Shown here piece after piece: positions 16,756 through 25,446 of a stretch of DNA of 64,000 nucleotides. This DNA is from Streptomyces roseoviridis (lineage in GTDB: Bacteria > Actinomycetota > Actinomycetes > Streptomycetales > Streptomycetaceae): positions 1,116,001 through 1,180,000 of the forward strand of contig NZ_BAAAWU010000001.1 of the NCBI RefSeq assembly GCF_039535235.1. The letters are read 5' to 3'. A model generated the notes under the pieces. It was not told the origin of the DNA and made no database searches. It saw only the letters and a program-made list of their open reading frames with translations. Numbering within the stretch: the stretch's first letter is position 1; the number at the start of each line of letters is the position of its first letter. A program made the translations under genes and the position numbers.

Positions 16756-17268
16756 ATGCAGTTCGGCCGCACCTACGAAGAGTTCGAGATCGGCGCCGTC
16801 TACAAGCACTGGCCCGGAAAGACGGTCACCGAGTACGACGACCACCTCTTCTGTCTGCTGACGATGAACCACCATCCGCTGCACATGGACGTGAACTACG
16901 CGGAGAACACGACGGACTTCAAGAAGAACGTCGTCGTCGGCAACTACATCTACTCGCTGCTGCTCGGCATGTCCGTGCCGGACGTCTCCGGAAAGGCGAT
17001 CGCCAACCTGGAGATCGAGTCGCTGCGGCACGTGGCGCCGACCTTCCACGGCGACACCATCTACGGCGAGACGACCGTGCTCGACAAGACGCCGTCGAAG
17101 TCGAAGAGCGACCGCGGCATCGTCTACGTCGAGACCAAGGGCTACAAGCAGGACGGCACCCTGGTGTGCGTCTTCCGCCGCAAGGTCATGGTCCCGACGG
17201 CCGAGTACATCGAAGCGCGCGGCGGCGAGCAGCCCGGCCGCCCGGTCCTCAACGAGCAGGGGAAGTAG
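16756..17268 (+). CDS. MaoC-like dehydratase, probable mesaconyl-CoA hydratase
   Basis: 170 residues, one hot-dog domain. The hydratase motif appears as MNHHPLHMDVNYAEN, giving the Asp/His pair of R-specific enoyl-CoA hydratases. From its place in the operon it should hydrate mesaconyl-CoA to beta-methylmalyl-CoA. The proteobacterial mesaconyl-CoA hydratase is about twice this size (double hot dog), so a dimer of single domains must do the work here. Starts 5 bp after mcl and ends 2 bp before the dehydrogenase gene. Confidence 0.87.
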   Translation: MQFGRTYEEFEIGAVYKHWPGKTVTEYDDHLFCLLTMNHHPLHMDVNYAENTTDFKKNVVVGNYIYSLLLGMSVPDVSGKAIANLEIESLRHVAPTFHGDTIYGETTVLDKTPSKSKSDRGIVYVETKGYKQDGTLVCVFRRKVMVPTAEYIEARGGEQPGRPVLNEQGK

Positions 17269-17270
17269 TC

Positions 17271-18476
17271 ATGGCGCGACTCGCCCAGACGCACGGTCTG
17301 ACCGACGTCCAGCAGGAGATCCTCTCCACGGTCCGCGACTTCGTGGACAAGGAGATCATCCCGGTCGCCACGGAGCTGGAGCACCGTGACGAGTACCCGC
17401 AGCAGATCGTGGACGGGCTCAAGGAGCTCGGCGTCTTCGGCCTGATGATCCCCGAGGAGTACGGGGGCCTGGGTGAGTCGCTGCTCACCTACGCGCTGTG
17501 CGTGGAGGAGATCGCGCGCGGCTGGATGTCGGTGTCCGGCATCATCAACACGCACTTCATCGTGGCGTACATGCTGAAGCAGCACGGCACCCAGGAGCAG
17601 AAGGACCACTTCCTGCCGCGGATGGCGGCCGGCGAGGTGCGTGGCGCGTTCTCGATGTCGGAGCCGGGGCTCGGCTCGGACGTGTCGGCGATCACGTCCA
17701 AGGCGGTGAAGGACGGCGACGAGTACGTCCTGAACGGCCAGAAGATGTGGCTGACGAACGGTGGTACGTCAACGCTGGTGGCCGTTCTCGTCCGAAGTGA
17801 CGAAGGACACCCCGAGGGGACCGCCCCGCACAAGTCGATGACGACCTTCCTCGTCGAGAAGGAGCCCGGTTTCGGGGAGGTCCGTCCGGGCCTCACCATT
17901 CCCGGCAAGATCGAGAAGATGGGCTACAAGGGCGTCGACACGACCGAGCTCATCATGGACGGCCTGCGCGTTCCCGCCGATCGGGTGCTCGGCGGGGTCA
18001 CCGGGCGGGGCTTCTACCAGATGATGGACGGCGTGGAGGTCGGCCGCGTGAACGTCGCGGCGCGTGGCTGCGGCGTCGCTCAGCGTGCCTTCGAGCTGGG
18101 CGTCCAGTACGCGCAGCAGCGTCACACCTTCGGCAAGCCGATCGCCCAGCACCAGGCGATTCAGTTCAAGCTGGCCGAGATGGCTACCAAGGTCGAGGCC
18201 GCTCATGCCATGATGGTGAACGCAGCACGCAAAAAGGACTCCGGGGAACGAAACGACCTTGAGGCAGGGATGGCGAAGTACCTCGCCTCCGAGTACTGCA
18301 AGGAGGTCGTGGAGGATGCCTTCCGCATCCACGGTGGTTACGGATTCTCCAAGGAGTACGAGATCGAGCGTCTCTACCGTGAGGCGCCGATGCTGCTCAT
18401 CGGCGAAGGTACCGCCGAGATCCAGAAAATGATCATTGGTCGTCGGCTGCTCGAGGAGTACCGATTCCAGGGTTGA
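17271..18476 (+). CDS. Acyl-CoA dehydrogenase, probable methylsuccinyl-CoA dehydrogenase
   Basis: 401 residues, standard acyl-CoA dehydrogenase length and fold: N-terminal helices, beta domain with FSMSEPGLGSDVSA and WLTNGGT, C-terminal helices with QRHTFGKPIAQHQAIQFKLA and the EGTAEIQ segment that in short-chain enzymes holds the catalytic glutamate. Operon context makes it the FAD enzyme converting methylsuccinyl-CoA to mesaconyl-CoA. The alphaproteobacterial Mcd has a long N-terminal extension that is missing here. GGGGAAG overlaps the preceding stop as ribosome site. Last gene of the EMC operon. Confidence 0.9.
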   Translation: MARLAQTHGLTDVQQEILSTVRDFVDKEIIPVATELEHRDEYPQQIVDGLKELGVFGLMIPEEYGGLGESLLTYALCVEEIARGWMSVSGIINTHFIVAYMLKQHGTQEQKDHFLPRMAAGEVRGAFSMSEPGLGSDVSAITSKAVKDGDEYVLNGQKMWLTNGGTSTLVAVLVRSDEGHPEGTAPHKSMTTFLVEKEPGFGEVRPGLTIPGKIEKMGYKGVDTTELIMDGLRVPADRVLGGVTGRGFYQMMDGVEVGRVNVAARGCGVAQRAFELGVQYAQQRHTFGKPIAQHQAIQFKLAEMATKVEAAHAMMVNAARKKDSGERNDLEAGMAKYLASEYCKEVVEDAFRIHGGYGFSKEYEIERLYREAPMLLIGEGTAEIQKMIIGRRLLEEYRFQG

Positions 18477-18555
18477 TTGTCGCATTTGGGTCGGTTCGGC
18501 CGCGAAGAAGATCACACCCTGTGTTCGTCTTCCGGCCGCCGACTCGGCTTCTGGC

Positions 18556-18586
18556 TTGCCCAGTTGCGGCCCGCAACCGATAGCAT
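18556..18586 (+). promoter_or_regulatory. psd: Candidate psd-pssA promoter with internal dyad
   Basis: TTGCCC (18556-18561) and TAGCAT (18581-18586) could be -35 and -10 boxes with a long 19-bp spacer. Inside the spacer is a perfect 7-1-7 inverted repeat, GTTGCGG-C-CCGCAAC (18563-18577), a plausible operator. It lies 57 bp before the psd ATG. Confidence 0.4.
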
Positions 18587-18642
18587 CGCCGGAAAGCCGC
18601 CGTCCCCCGCCAGTGCGGCATCATCCGCTACGAAGGTCATCC

Positions 18643-19299
18643 ATGCCCCACAGCCAAACCTCTGCACACCGCGACAGCCTCAAGGGCGTCAGCATCGCAC
18701 GCGGAGCATCGCCGTGGCTTCTGCCGACCGTCGCCACCGCGGCGCTCAGCCTCGCGCGCGCCCGGAAGTCGAAGCGTGCCGCGGCGATCGCCGTGCCGGC
18801 CACCGCTCTCGCGGCCGGCATGCTGTGGTTCTTCCGCGACCCCGAGCGCGAGATCGCTCAGGGCCGGGTCATCTCGCCCGCCGACGGTGTGGTGCAGAGC
18901 ATCATGCCGTGGAAGGACGGGCGCACCCGTGTCGCCATCTTCATGAGCCCGCTGAACGTCCACGTCAACCGCGCGCCGCTGGCCGGCACGGTGACGTCCG
19001 TGGAGCACGTGCCCGGTGGGTTCGTGCCGGCGTTCAACAAGGAGAGCGAGAACAACGAGCGCGTTGTCTGGCACTTCGACACCGAGCTCGGTGACATCGA
19101 GATGGTGCAGATCGCGGGCGCCGTCGCCCGGCGGATCGTGCCGTATATCCCGCAGGGGACGAAGGTCGAGCAGGGTGACCGGATCGGTCTGATCCGCTTC
19201 GGCTCGCGGGTCGACATCTACCTCCCGGAGGGTGTCGAGGTCGCCGTCGAGGTGGGGCAGCCCACGACCGCGGGGGTGACTCGCATTGACCGTGATTGA
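18643..19299 (+). CDS. psd: Phosphatidylserine decarboxylase
   Basis: 218 residues, the short class II/archaetidylserine decarboxylase-like form. An N-terminal hydrophobic segment (about 28-62) anchors it to the membrane. The self-cleavage site is Gly187-Ser188 in IRFGSRVDIYLP; the serine becomes the pyruvoyl cofactor. Conserved SPADG and FMSPLNVHVNR are present. It makes phosphatidylethanolamine from phosphatidylserine supplied by the next gene, whose start overlaps the psd stop. Confidence 0.94.
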   Translation: MPHSQTSAHRDSLKGVSIARGASPWLLPTVATAALSLARARKSKRAAAIAVPATALAAGMLWFFRDPEREIAQGRVISPADGVVQSIMPWKDGRTRVAIFMSPLNVHVNRAPLAGTVTSVEHVPGGFVPAFNKESENNERVVWHFDTELGDIEMVQIAGAVARRIVPYIPQGTKVEQGDRIGLIRFGSRVDIYLPEGVEVAVEVGQPTTAGVTRIDRD

Positions 19300-20170
19300 T
19301 CCCGACACACGGGCGGCCGACTGGGTCGCCGACGCGGAGGCGGAGGCGGCCGAAGAGGCCGAGGAGATGCCGCTGTCGCTGAGGCTGTCCATAGCGGACG
19401 CCCTCACGCTCGGTAACGCCACCTGCGGATTCATGGCGGTGTACTTCACCACCACCGGCATCCTCATCCCGCACCTCACCGGCAGCGGTGTGGAGACCGG
19501 CATGGCGCGCCACTCGGCCGCCACCGCCGTGATCCTGATGCTGGGCGCGGCGATCTTCGACCTGTTCGACGGCATCGTGGCGCGCAAGCTCCGCAGCTCG
19601 CCGATGGGTGCCGAGCTGGACAACCTGTCGGACCTGATCAGCTTCGGCCTGGCCCCGGCGTACTTCGTGCTCGTGTACGGCATGGTCGCGGACGACGCGC
19701 ACCAGAAGGTCTCGGCGGTGGCCGCGATCGTGGTCCTGCTCGCGGTGGTGCTCAGACTCGCGCGGTTCTCCTGCGTGACGATGAAGGACGGCATGTTCCA
19801 GGGCATGCCGAGCCCGTTCGGCGCGCTGACGGTCGTCTCGATCGTCCTGCTGGAGCTGCCGTTCATCCCGACCCTGCTGGCGATCATCGGCACGGCGTGG
19901 CTGATGGTGAGCCGGGTGGAGTACCCGAAGCCGCGGGGTGTCCTCGCGGTGGCGATGCTCAGCTGGATCGTGGGAGCGATGGCCATGCTGGCGGCCTGGG
20001 CGTTCGACGCCCCCGGCGGTCAGCTGCTGCTCCAGACCGGCTGCGCGCTGCAGGTGGTGCTGGGCGCCGTGATCCCCCTCTTCGCGACGGCCCGGCGCGT
20101 GAACACCTTCCGTGACAACCGGCGCGAGAGCCGGGAGGCGCGGCAGGCGCAGGCGGCGCAGCTGCCGTAG
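19286..20170 (+). CDS. pssA: CDP-diacylglycerol-serine O-phosphatidyltransferase
   Basis: 294 residues with several transmembrane helices. The CDP-alcohol phosphotransferase motif appears as DLFDGIVARK followed by GAELDNLSDLISF, giving the metal-binding aspartates. It makes phosphatidylserine from CDP-diacylglycerol and serine in the membrane. The TTG at 19286 is taken as start because GGGGGTGA lies at the right distance; a GTG at 19292 is the alternative. Either overlaps the psd stop, so the pair is translationally coupled. Confidence 0.93.
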   Translation: MTVIDPDTRAADWVADAEAEAAEEAEEMPLSLRLSIADALTLGNATCGFMAVYFTTTGILIPHLTGSGVETGMARHSAATAVILMLGAAIFDLFDGIVARKLRSSPMGAELDNLSDLISFGLAPAYFVLVYGMVADDAHQKVSAVAAIVVLLAVVLRLARFSCVTMKDGMFQGMPSPFGALTVVSIVLLELPFIPTLLAIIGTAWLMVSRVEYPKPRGVLAVAMLSWIVGAMAMLAAWAFDAPGGQLLLQTGCALQVVLGAVIPLFATARRVNTFRDNRRESREARQAQAAQLP

Positions 20171-20196
20171 CGGCCTGACAGGGCAGACATACGGGG

Positions 20197-20231
20197 AAGG
20201 GCCCCGGACGCGGACCGCGTCCGGGGCCCTT
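20197..20231. terminator. Bidirectional terminator, 17-bp perfect stem
   Basis: AAGGGCCCCGGACGCGG (20197-20213) is perfectly complementary to 20215-20231 around a single central A. It lies between the convergent pssA and GNAT genes; the paired A/T ends give a short U-run on either strand. Confidence 0.85.
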
Positions 20232-20257
20232 CTCGCGCGCCCGCGTGCCCCGCACGG

Positions 20258-21250
20258 TCAGACCAGGCGCTTGTAGTACAGCGTGGTGGGGCGCAGGGTG
20301 CCGTCGGGGGCGGCGGCGAAGTCCGGGATCACCCCGGCAGCGGTCCAGCCGGCCGCCCGGTACAGCCGCTCGGCGGGGCTGTCGGTCTCGGTGTCCAGGA
20401 CGAGCAGGGTGAGGCCCTGAGCCGCCGCGTGCGCCTCCGCCGTGGCGAGGAGCCGGGCGCCGAGTCCCCGGCCGCGGGCGGAGCCGTGGACCACCAGGCG
20501 GGCGATCTCCCCCCGGTGCCGCCCGTTCGCCTTGCCGTCGCGGACGAGGGTGACGGCGCCCAGGACCTCGTCGGCGGGCCCGAGGGCCGCCCAGACCTCC
20601 CGTACGCCCCGCTCGGCGTCCTCGGCGGCGGTGCGCCACCAGGCGGCCGCCTCGGCGGGTTCCAGGGGCGCCAGGAAGCCGACGGAGGCGCCGCCTTCGA
20701 CCGCGTCGCACAGGAGCGCGGCGAGGCCGTCGGCGGCCCGGGAGCGGATGTCGGCCGGGGAGAGCCGCAGGACGCGGTCCAGAGGCTTCTCCAGGCACAG
20801 CAGGCCGGGCCGGTCGTCCCAGGGCCGGACCGTCCGGAAGCCGAGCCGCCGGTACAGGGCGAGGGCGCCCTCCCGCCAGGTCCACACCGACAGGCGTACG
20901 CGGCGGGCGCCGGCTGCCTCGGCGCGGCGCAGGGCCTCGGCCGTCAGGGCCCGTGCCGCGCCTCTCCCCCGGGCGGCGGGCTCCACCCACAGCCGCTTGA
21001 TCTCGGCCCGCGCGGTGAGCACCACGAGGCCGGCCGCCGGCTCGCCCGGCGCCCCGGCCAGGAGCAGGGTGTCGTCGGCGAAGGCGGCCCCGGGGTCGAG
21101 CACCTCGGTGCGGTAGACGGCCGGCAGCCCGTCGACGGTGTCGACGGGCTGTCCCTTCTCGGCCTCGGTGCTGAGGTGGTACGCGGCCAGGAGGGCCGGG
21201 ACGCGGGGATCGTCGGGGGCGGCGGGGCGGACCGTGAAGAGATCGTTCAT
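20258..21250 (-). CDS. Double GNAT-domain acetyltransferase
   Basis: 330 residues with two GNAT folds in tandem. Domain 1 (about 1-155) has the acetyl-CoA motif [10 protein letters not shown]; domain 2 (about 165-330) has SARGRGLGARLL. Both keep the beta4-alpha3 pyrophosphate loop, so both could bind acetyl-CoA, as in mycothiol synthase-like or aminoglycoside-type double GNATs. Substrate unknown. It lies 66 bp after livJ's stop in the same direction's upstream side (transcribed towards pssA) and could be read through from the liv operon. Confidence 0.85.
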   Translation of the reverse strand: MNDLFTVRPAAPDDPRVPALLAAYHLSTEAEKGQPVDTVDGLPAVYRTEVLDPGAAFADDTLLLAGAPGEPAAGLVVLTARAEIKRLWVEPAARGRGAARALTAEALRRAEAAGARRVRLSVWTWREGALALYRRLGFRTVRPWDDRPGLLCLEKPLDRVLRLSPADIRSRAADGLAALLCDAVEGGASVGFLAPLEPAEAAAWWRTAAEDAERGVREVWAALGPADEVLGAVTLVRDGKANGRHRGEIARLVVHGSARGRGLGARLLATAEAHAAAQGLTLLVLDTETDSPAERLYRAAGWTAAGVIPDFAAAPDGTLRPTTLYYKRLV

Positions 21251-21316
21251 GGCCCGAGCTTCACATTCCGTTGTTTCCGGCGGGTGACGGCCTGTCCCCG
21301 GGGCGGTCGGCGGAGG

Positions 21317-22582
21317 TCAGGGCGCGTAGGAGGCCGCCGCCTCGGCGGTGAACGGCTGCCGGACCGTCCGCATGCCGCCGGGCACGGAGGCGTCCGGCTG
21401 GAGGATGACCGACTCGCGCGACGAGGGCGCCTTCGGGTCGCCGAAGTCGTGGGTCATGCCGAAGCCCGCGTCGTACGAGGTCATCGTCAGCAGTGCCTTG
21501 TCGATGCCCTCACGGGTCAGGTCCTTCTCGGCGCAGGCCTTCTTCAGGGCCTCGCCGAAGACGCTCGCGGCGGTCCAGCCGGCCACGATGCCGTTGTCGA
21601 GGCTGTCGCCCGGGTAGGCCGCCTTGTAGTCGGCGACCAGCTTCTTCGCGACCGGGGTGTCCGCCCCGATCGGGAGGCTCGGGGAGGCCACCCAGTACAT
21701 CTTCTGCAGGGCGGGACCGGCCTGGGTGCCGAGCAGCTGCGGCGAGAACGCCGAGTTGTTGCCGACGACCGGCACCTTCAGGCCGGTGGCCGCCGCGACG
21801 CCGACGAGGGAGGCGGCCTGGCGCGGGCCCGCGCTGAGGACGACGGCCTTGACCCCGGCCTGCTTCAGGGCCGCGACCTGCGCCGACATGTCGTTGTCGG
21901 TGGGCTTGATCTTCTGCTCGACGACCTCGAGGCCCGCCTTCCCGGCGGCGTGCTCGGCGCCCGCGAGCGCGTTCTCGCCGTAGTCGCCCTCGAAGTACAC
22001 GTGGCCGATCCGGTCCCCCGCCTTCAGGCCCTTCTCCTTCACCAGGAAGTCGACCGCGTTGATGGTCTCCACGTCGTACGTGGAGCCGAGGACGCGGATG
22101 TAGGGCGAGCCGAGCAGCGAGGCGGACCAGGCCTGCGGCAGGACCAGGCCCTTGTCCAGGCCGTCGACGCGCCCCTTGACGGCGGCGACGAAGGGCGAGC
22201 CGATGAACTGCGGGTAGCCGACGACCTTCGGCTCCAGCTCGGTGTAGGCGGCGAGCGCCTTCTGCGGGTCGTAGCCGTGGTCGCGGACCGTCAGCTCCAA
22301 CTGCCGGCCGCAGATCCCGCCGGCCGCGTTGACCTGCTTCACGTACAGCTGCTGGGCCTGGGTGACGCTCTTGCCGAGGGTGGCGTACACGCCGGTCATG
22401 TCGGTGAGCGCGCCGAGGGTGATCGCCTTGTCGGTGACGCCCTTGCCGGCCTTCACCCCGCCCGCGCCGGTGCCCTCGCCGTCGCCGCCCTTCGCCTTGG
22501 AGCTGCAGCCGGCGGCGGTCAGCGCGACCAGTGCCGCGAGGGCCGCGGTCAGGCCCCGCACGGCCTGTCGTCGGTGGTTCAT
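21317..22582 (-). CDS. livJ: ABC transporter substrate-binding lipoprotein (LivJ-like)
   Basis: 421 residues with a lipoprotein signal peptide ending at Cys26 (LTAAGCSS). The two-lobed periplasmic-binding fold (Peripla_BP_6) is shown by LGALTDMTGVYATLGKS near the mature start, AAGGICGRQLEL and VVGNNSAF. Binds branched-chain amino acids or related small compounds (amides, urea) outside the membrane. Last gene of the operon; its ATG overlaps the livM stop (ATGA), which couples binding protein to permease. Having the binding protein last is less common than having it first. Confidence 0.9.
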   Translation of the reverse strand: MNHRRQAVRGLTAALAALVALTAAGCSSKAKGGDGEGTGAGGVKAGKGVTDKAITLGALTDMTGVYATLGKSVTQAQQLYVKQVNAAGGICGRQLELTVRDHGYDPQKALAAYTELEPKVVGYPQFIGSPFVAAVKGRVDGLDKGLVLPQAWSASLLGSPYIRVLGSTYDVETINAVDFLVKEKGLKAGDRIGHVYFEGDYGENALAGAEHAAGKAGLEVVEQKIKPTDNDMSAQVAALKQAGVKAVVLSAGPRQAASLVGVAAATGLKVPVVGNNSAFSPQLLGTQAGPALQKMYWVASPSLPIGADTPVAKKLVADYKAAYPGDSLDNGIVAGWTAASVFGEALKKACAEKDLTREGIDKALLTMTSYDAGFGMTHDFGDPKAPSSRESVILQPDASVPGGMRTVRQPFTAEAAASYAP

Positions 22583-23667
22583 CGTTCCTCCCCAGAGGTG
22601 GACGGTGTGCGCCGGGCGGCCGGCCGGACCAGGCCGCCGGGCAGGAAGAGCACCACCGCGACGACGGCGGCGCCATAGAGGTAGCGGGCGGCCTCCCCCG
22701 GTGCGATCCCGCCCGTCCCGGGGGCGGAGACCAGGGGAAGGACGTCGCTGTACCGGTTGAGGAGCTGCGGCAGCAGGGAGACGAACACGCCTCCGACGAC
22801 CGCACCGGCGACCGAACCGAGACCGCCGATGACGATCATGGCCAGGTATTCGAGGGAGAGCATCATGCCGAAGTACTCCGGCACGGTGCGCTGGAAGACC
22901 AGGGCGAGCACCACGCCCGCCAGGCCCGCGTACATGGAGGACAGGACGAACACGGCGGCCCGGTGGCGGGCCACCGGGATGCCCATCACCCCGGCCGCGA
23001 TCCGGTGGTCCCGGATGGCGTTCATGGCCCGTCCCGGCCTGCCCCGCAGCACGCCCCGCGCGAAGAGGGCGCCCGCGAGGAGCAGCACGAGGCCCAGGTA
23101 CCAGAGCTTCTCGGCGGAGCCGAACGGCACCGACGCGACGAGCAGCTCGCTGTCGTCGAAGGTGAGGCCGAACAGGTGCAGCGGCGGGACGGCGCGGCCG
23201 TTGTAGCCGCCGGTCAGGTCGTGGGCGTTGAACAGCACGTGCTGGCCGATGAAGATCAGCGCGAGGGTGGCGATGCCGAGGTACGCGCCGCGCAGCCGGC
23301 CCGCGATCGGCGAGAACACCCCGCCCGCCAGGCCCGCGAGGGCGACGGCCAGCACCACGGCGAGCCAGCCGGGCAGCCCGAGGCCGGTCAGACCGTCGGA
23401 GCCGTCGCCCGCGAAGGCGCAGTAGCCGTACGCGCCGACGGCGAGGAAGAAGGCGTGGCCCATGGAGAGCTGCCCGGTGGCGCCGGTCAGCAGGTTGATC
23501 CCGATGGCGCCGATGGCGGCGGCCATGGCGAAGAGACCGGCCTGCAGCCAGAAGCGGTCCAGATAGAAGGGCAGGGCGAGCAGGACCAGGCCGGCGGCGG
23601 CCCCCGTCCAGAGCCTCGGGCGGGCGAGGACGGCGGTGCGGCGGGCGGTGAGCGTCGTCTCAGACAC
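22579..23667 (-). CDS. livM: Branched-chain-type ABC permease (LivM-like)
   Basis: 362 residues, about ten transmembrane helices, BPD_transp_2 family. The conserved cytoplasmic loop appears as GRPGRAMNAIRDHRIAAGVMGI, with GGLGSVAGAVVGG near the C-terminus. The start is set at a GTG (23667) that overlaps the livH stop by 8 bp; an in-frame ATG further upstream would lie deep inside livH. Forms the membrane channel with LivH. Confidence 0.9.
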   Translation of the reverse strand: MSETTLTARRTAVLARPRLWTGAAAGLVLLALPFYLDRFWLQAGLFAMAAAIGAIGINLLTGATGQLSMGHAFFLAVGAYGYCAFAGDGSDGLTGLGLPGWLAVVLAVALAGLAGGVFSPIAGRLRGAYLGIATLALIFIGQHVLFNAHDLTGGYNGRAVPPLHLFGLTFDDSELLVASVPFGSAEKLWYLGLVLLLAGALFARGVLRGRPGRAMNAIRDHRIAAGVMGIPVARHRAAVFVLSSMYAGLAGVVLALVFQRTVPEYFGMMLSLEYLAMIVIGGLGSVAGAVVGGVFVSLLPQLLNRYSDVLPLVSAPGTGGIAPGEAARYLYGAAVVAVVLFLPGGLVRPAARRTPSTSGEER

Positions 23668-24550
23668 GGGCCAGCTCCTTGGTGCCGAAGAGCCCGGCCG
23701 GGCGGACAAGCAGCACCGCGACCATGACGAGGTACGGGGCGAGGTCGCCGATCCCGCGGCCCAGGAAGGTCAGGTCGCCCTGGTAGCCGGTGGCCAGGGA
23801 CTCGGTGACGCCGACGAGGAGGCCGCCGACGAGGGCGCCGGTGGTGGAGTCGAGGCCGCCGAGGATGGCCGCGGGAAAGGCCTTGAGCGCGGCCAGCGAG
23901 GTCGAGCGCTCCAGGCCGGGGGTCGGGAAGACGGTGAGGAACAGGGCGGCGACGGCGGCGAGCGCGCCCGCGACCGCCCAGGCGCCGAGCGAGACCCGGC
24001 CGAGGCGGATGCCCATCAGGGCGGCCGTCTCCCGGTTCTCCGCGGCGGCCCGCATGGCCACGCCCCAGGACGTGTAGCGGAAGGCCAGCAGGAAGGCGGT
24101 GATGAGCAGTCCGGCGGCGAGGAACGCGGCGATCCGGGTCTGCGCGACCGTCACCGGGCCGATGGTGACGACGGTGTCGCCCCACGGGTCGCCGAGGGCG
24201 AGCACGTCGGTGCCGATCCGGCGGGTGAGCTCGGTGGTCAGCAGGATGTCGACGCCGATGGTGACGATGGCGAGGACGCTGTGGTCGGCGCCCCGGTAGC
24301 GGCGCATCACCAGGAACTCGACGGCCGCGCCGACCAGGGCCGCGCCGGCGACGCCGACGGCGAGCGCGGGCCAGAAGCCGAGGTCGTCGTGGAGGACGGC
24401 GGTGAGGTAGCCGCCGGCGAGCAGCAGCGAGGCGTGGGCGAAGTTGACGACCTCCGTGGCGCGGAAGATGACGACGAACCCGAGGGCGATGAGGGCGTAG
24501 ATCGACCCCAGTGAGACGCCGTTGACGAGGAGTTCGGCGAAGGTGCTCAC
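23660..24550 (-). CDS. livH: Branched-chain-type ABC permease (LivH-like)
   Basis: 296 residues with about eight transmembrane helices. LivH signatures: LVNGVSLGSIYALIALGFV at the N-terminus, NFAHASLLLAGGY, the coupling loop YTSWGVAMRAAAENRETAALMGI and ILGGLDSTTGALVGG. GTG start at 24550 overlaps the livG stop (GTGA). Pairs with LivM. Confidence 0.92.
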   Translation of the reverse strand: MSTFAELLVNGVSLGSIYALIALGFVVIFRATEVVNFAHASLLLAGGYLTAVLHDDLGFWPALAVGVAGAALVGAAVEFLVMRRYRGADHSVLAIVTIGVDILLTTELTRRIGTDVLALGDPWGDTVVTIGPVTVAQTRIAAFLAAGLLITAFLLAFRYTSWGVAMRAAAENRETAALMGIRLGRVSLGAWAVAGALAAVAALFLTVFPTPGLERSTSLAALKAFPAAILGGLDSTTGALVGGLLVGVTESLATGYQGDLTFLGRGIGDLAPYLVMVAVLLVRPAGLFGTKELARV

Positions 24551-25446
24551 TCGGCGTCCTCCTCTCCGAGATAGGCGCGGACGACGGCCGGGTCGTTCTG
24601 GACGTCGGCGGGGGTGCCGTCGGCGATGCGGCGGCCGAAGTCGAGGACGGTGACGGCGTCGGCGAGCCGCATCACCACCCCCATGTCGTGTTCGACCAGG
24701 ACGATGGAGATGCCGAGGCTGTCGCGGACGCCGGCGATGACGGCGGCGGTGCGGCGCCGTTCGTCGGCGGTCATCCCGGCGACGGGCTCGTCGAGGAGCA
24801 GCAGCCTGGGCTCCATGCACAGGGCGCGGGCGAGTTCGGCGAGCTTCTGCCGGCCGTACGGGAGGGAGCCCGCGGGGCGTGCCAGGTCCTCCTCCAGGCC
24901 GACGAAGGCGGCGATCTCGCGGACCCTGGCCCGGTGCCGGGCCTCCTCGCGGGCGGCGGAGGGCAGCCGGAGCCCGGCACCGAGGAAGCCGGTCCGGGTG
25001 AGCCGGTGCCGACCGAGCATCAGGCTGTCCTCGACGGTGGCGCGGGGCGGCAGCGCGAGGTTCTGGAAGATCCGGGCGACGCCCAGGCCGGCGATCCGGT
25101 GCGGGGGCAGGCCGGTCAGTTCGTGGTCGCCGAAGCGCACGGAGCCGGAGGTGGCCCGGTAGACGCCCGAGAGCACGTTGAAGCAGGTGGACTTGCCGGC
25201 GCCGTTCGGTCCGATGACGGCGTGCACGGTGCCGGGCCGCACGGTGAAGGAGACACCGTCGAGGGCGGTGAGCCCGGCGAAGCGGACGGTGACGTCGCGG
25301 ACGTCGAGGGCGGGGACGTCGGTCGGGGCGGTGGCCGCGGGGGCGGCGCCCTCGCCGGGGCCGGTGTTCCCGCCCGGCGCCGGGGCGGCGCCGGCGGGAT
25401 CCGGCTCCGGGTCCCGGCCGGGGCGCGGGAGCGGGGTGCGGCTCAT
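24547..25446 (-). CDS. livG: Branched-chain-type ABC ATPase (LivG-like)
   Basis: 299 residues. After a ~45-residue Pro/Ala/Gly-rich leader comes the ATPase: Walker A GPNGAGKST, Q-loop IFQNLALPP, signature SLPYGRQKLAE, Walker B LLLLDEP and H-loop VLVEHDM. The leader is longer than in typical LivG and begins in a duplicated stretch (see the 89-bp repeat). Its ATG overlaps the stop of a 30-codon mini-ORF by ATGA. Powers import through LivHM. Confidence 0.92.
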   Translation of the reverse strand: MSRTPLPRPGRDPEPDPAGAAPAPGGNTGPGEGAAPAATAPTDVPALDVRDVTVRFAGLTALDGVSFTVRPGTVHAVIGPNGAGKSTCFNVLSGVYRATSGSVRFGDHELTGLPPHRIAGLGVARIFQNLALPPRATVEDSLMLGRHRLTRTGFLGAGLRLPSAAREEARHRARVREIAAFVGLEEDLARPAGSLPYGRQKLAELARALCMEPRLLLLDEPVAGMTADERRRTAAVIAGVRDSLGISIVLVEHDMGVVMRLADAVTVLDFGRRIADGTPADVQNDPAVVRAYLGEEDAE

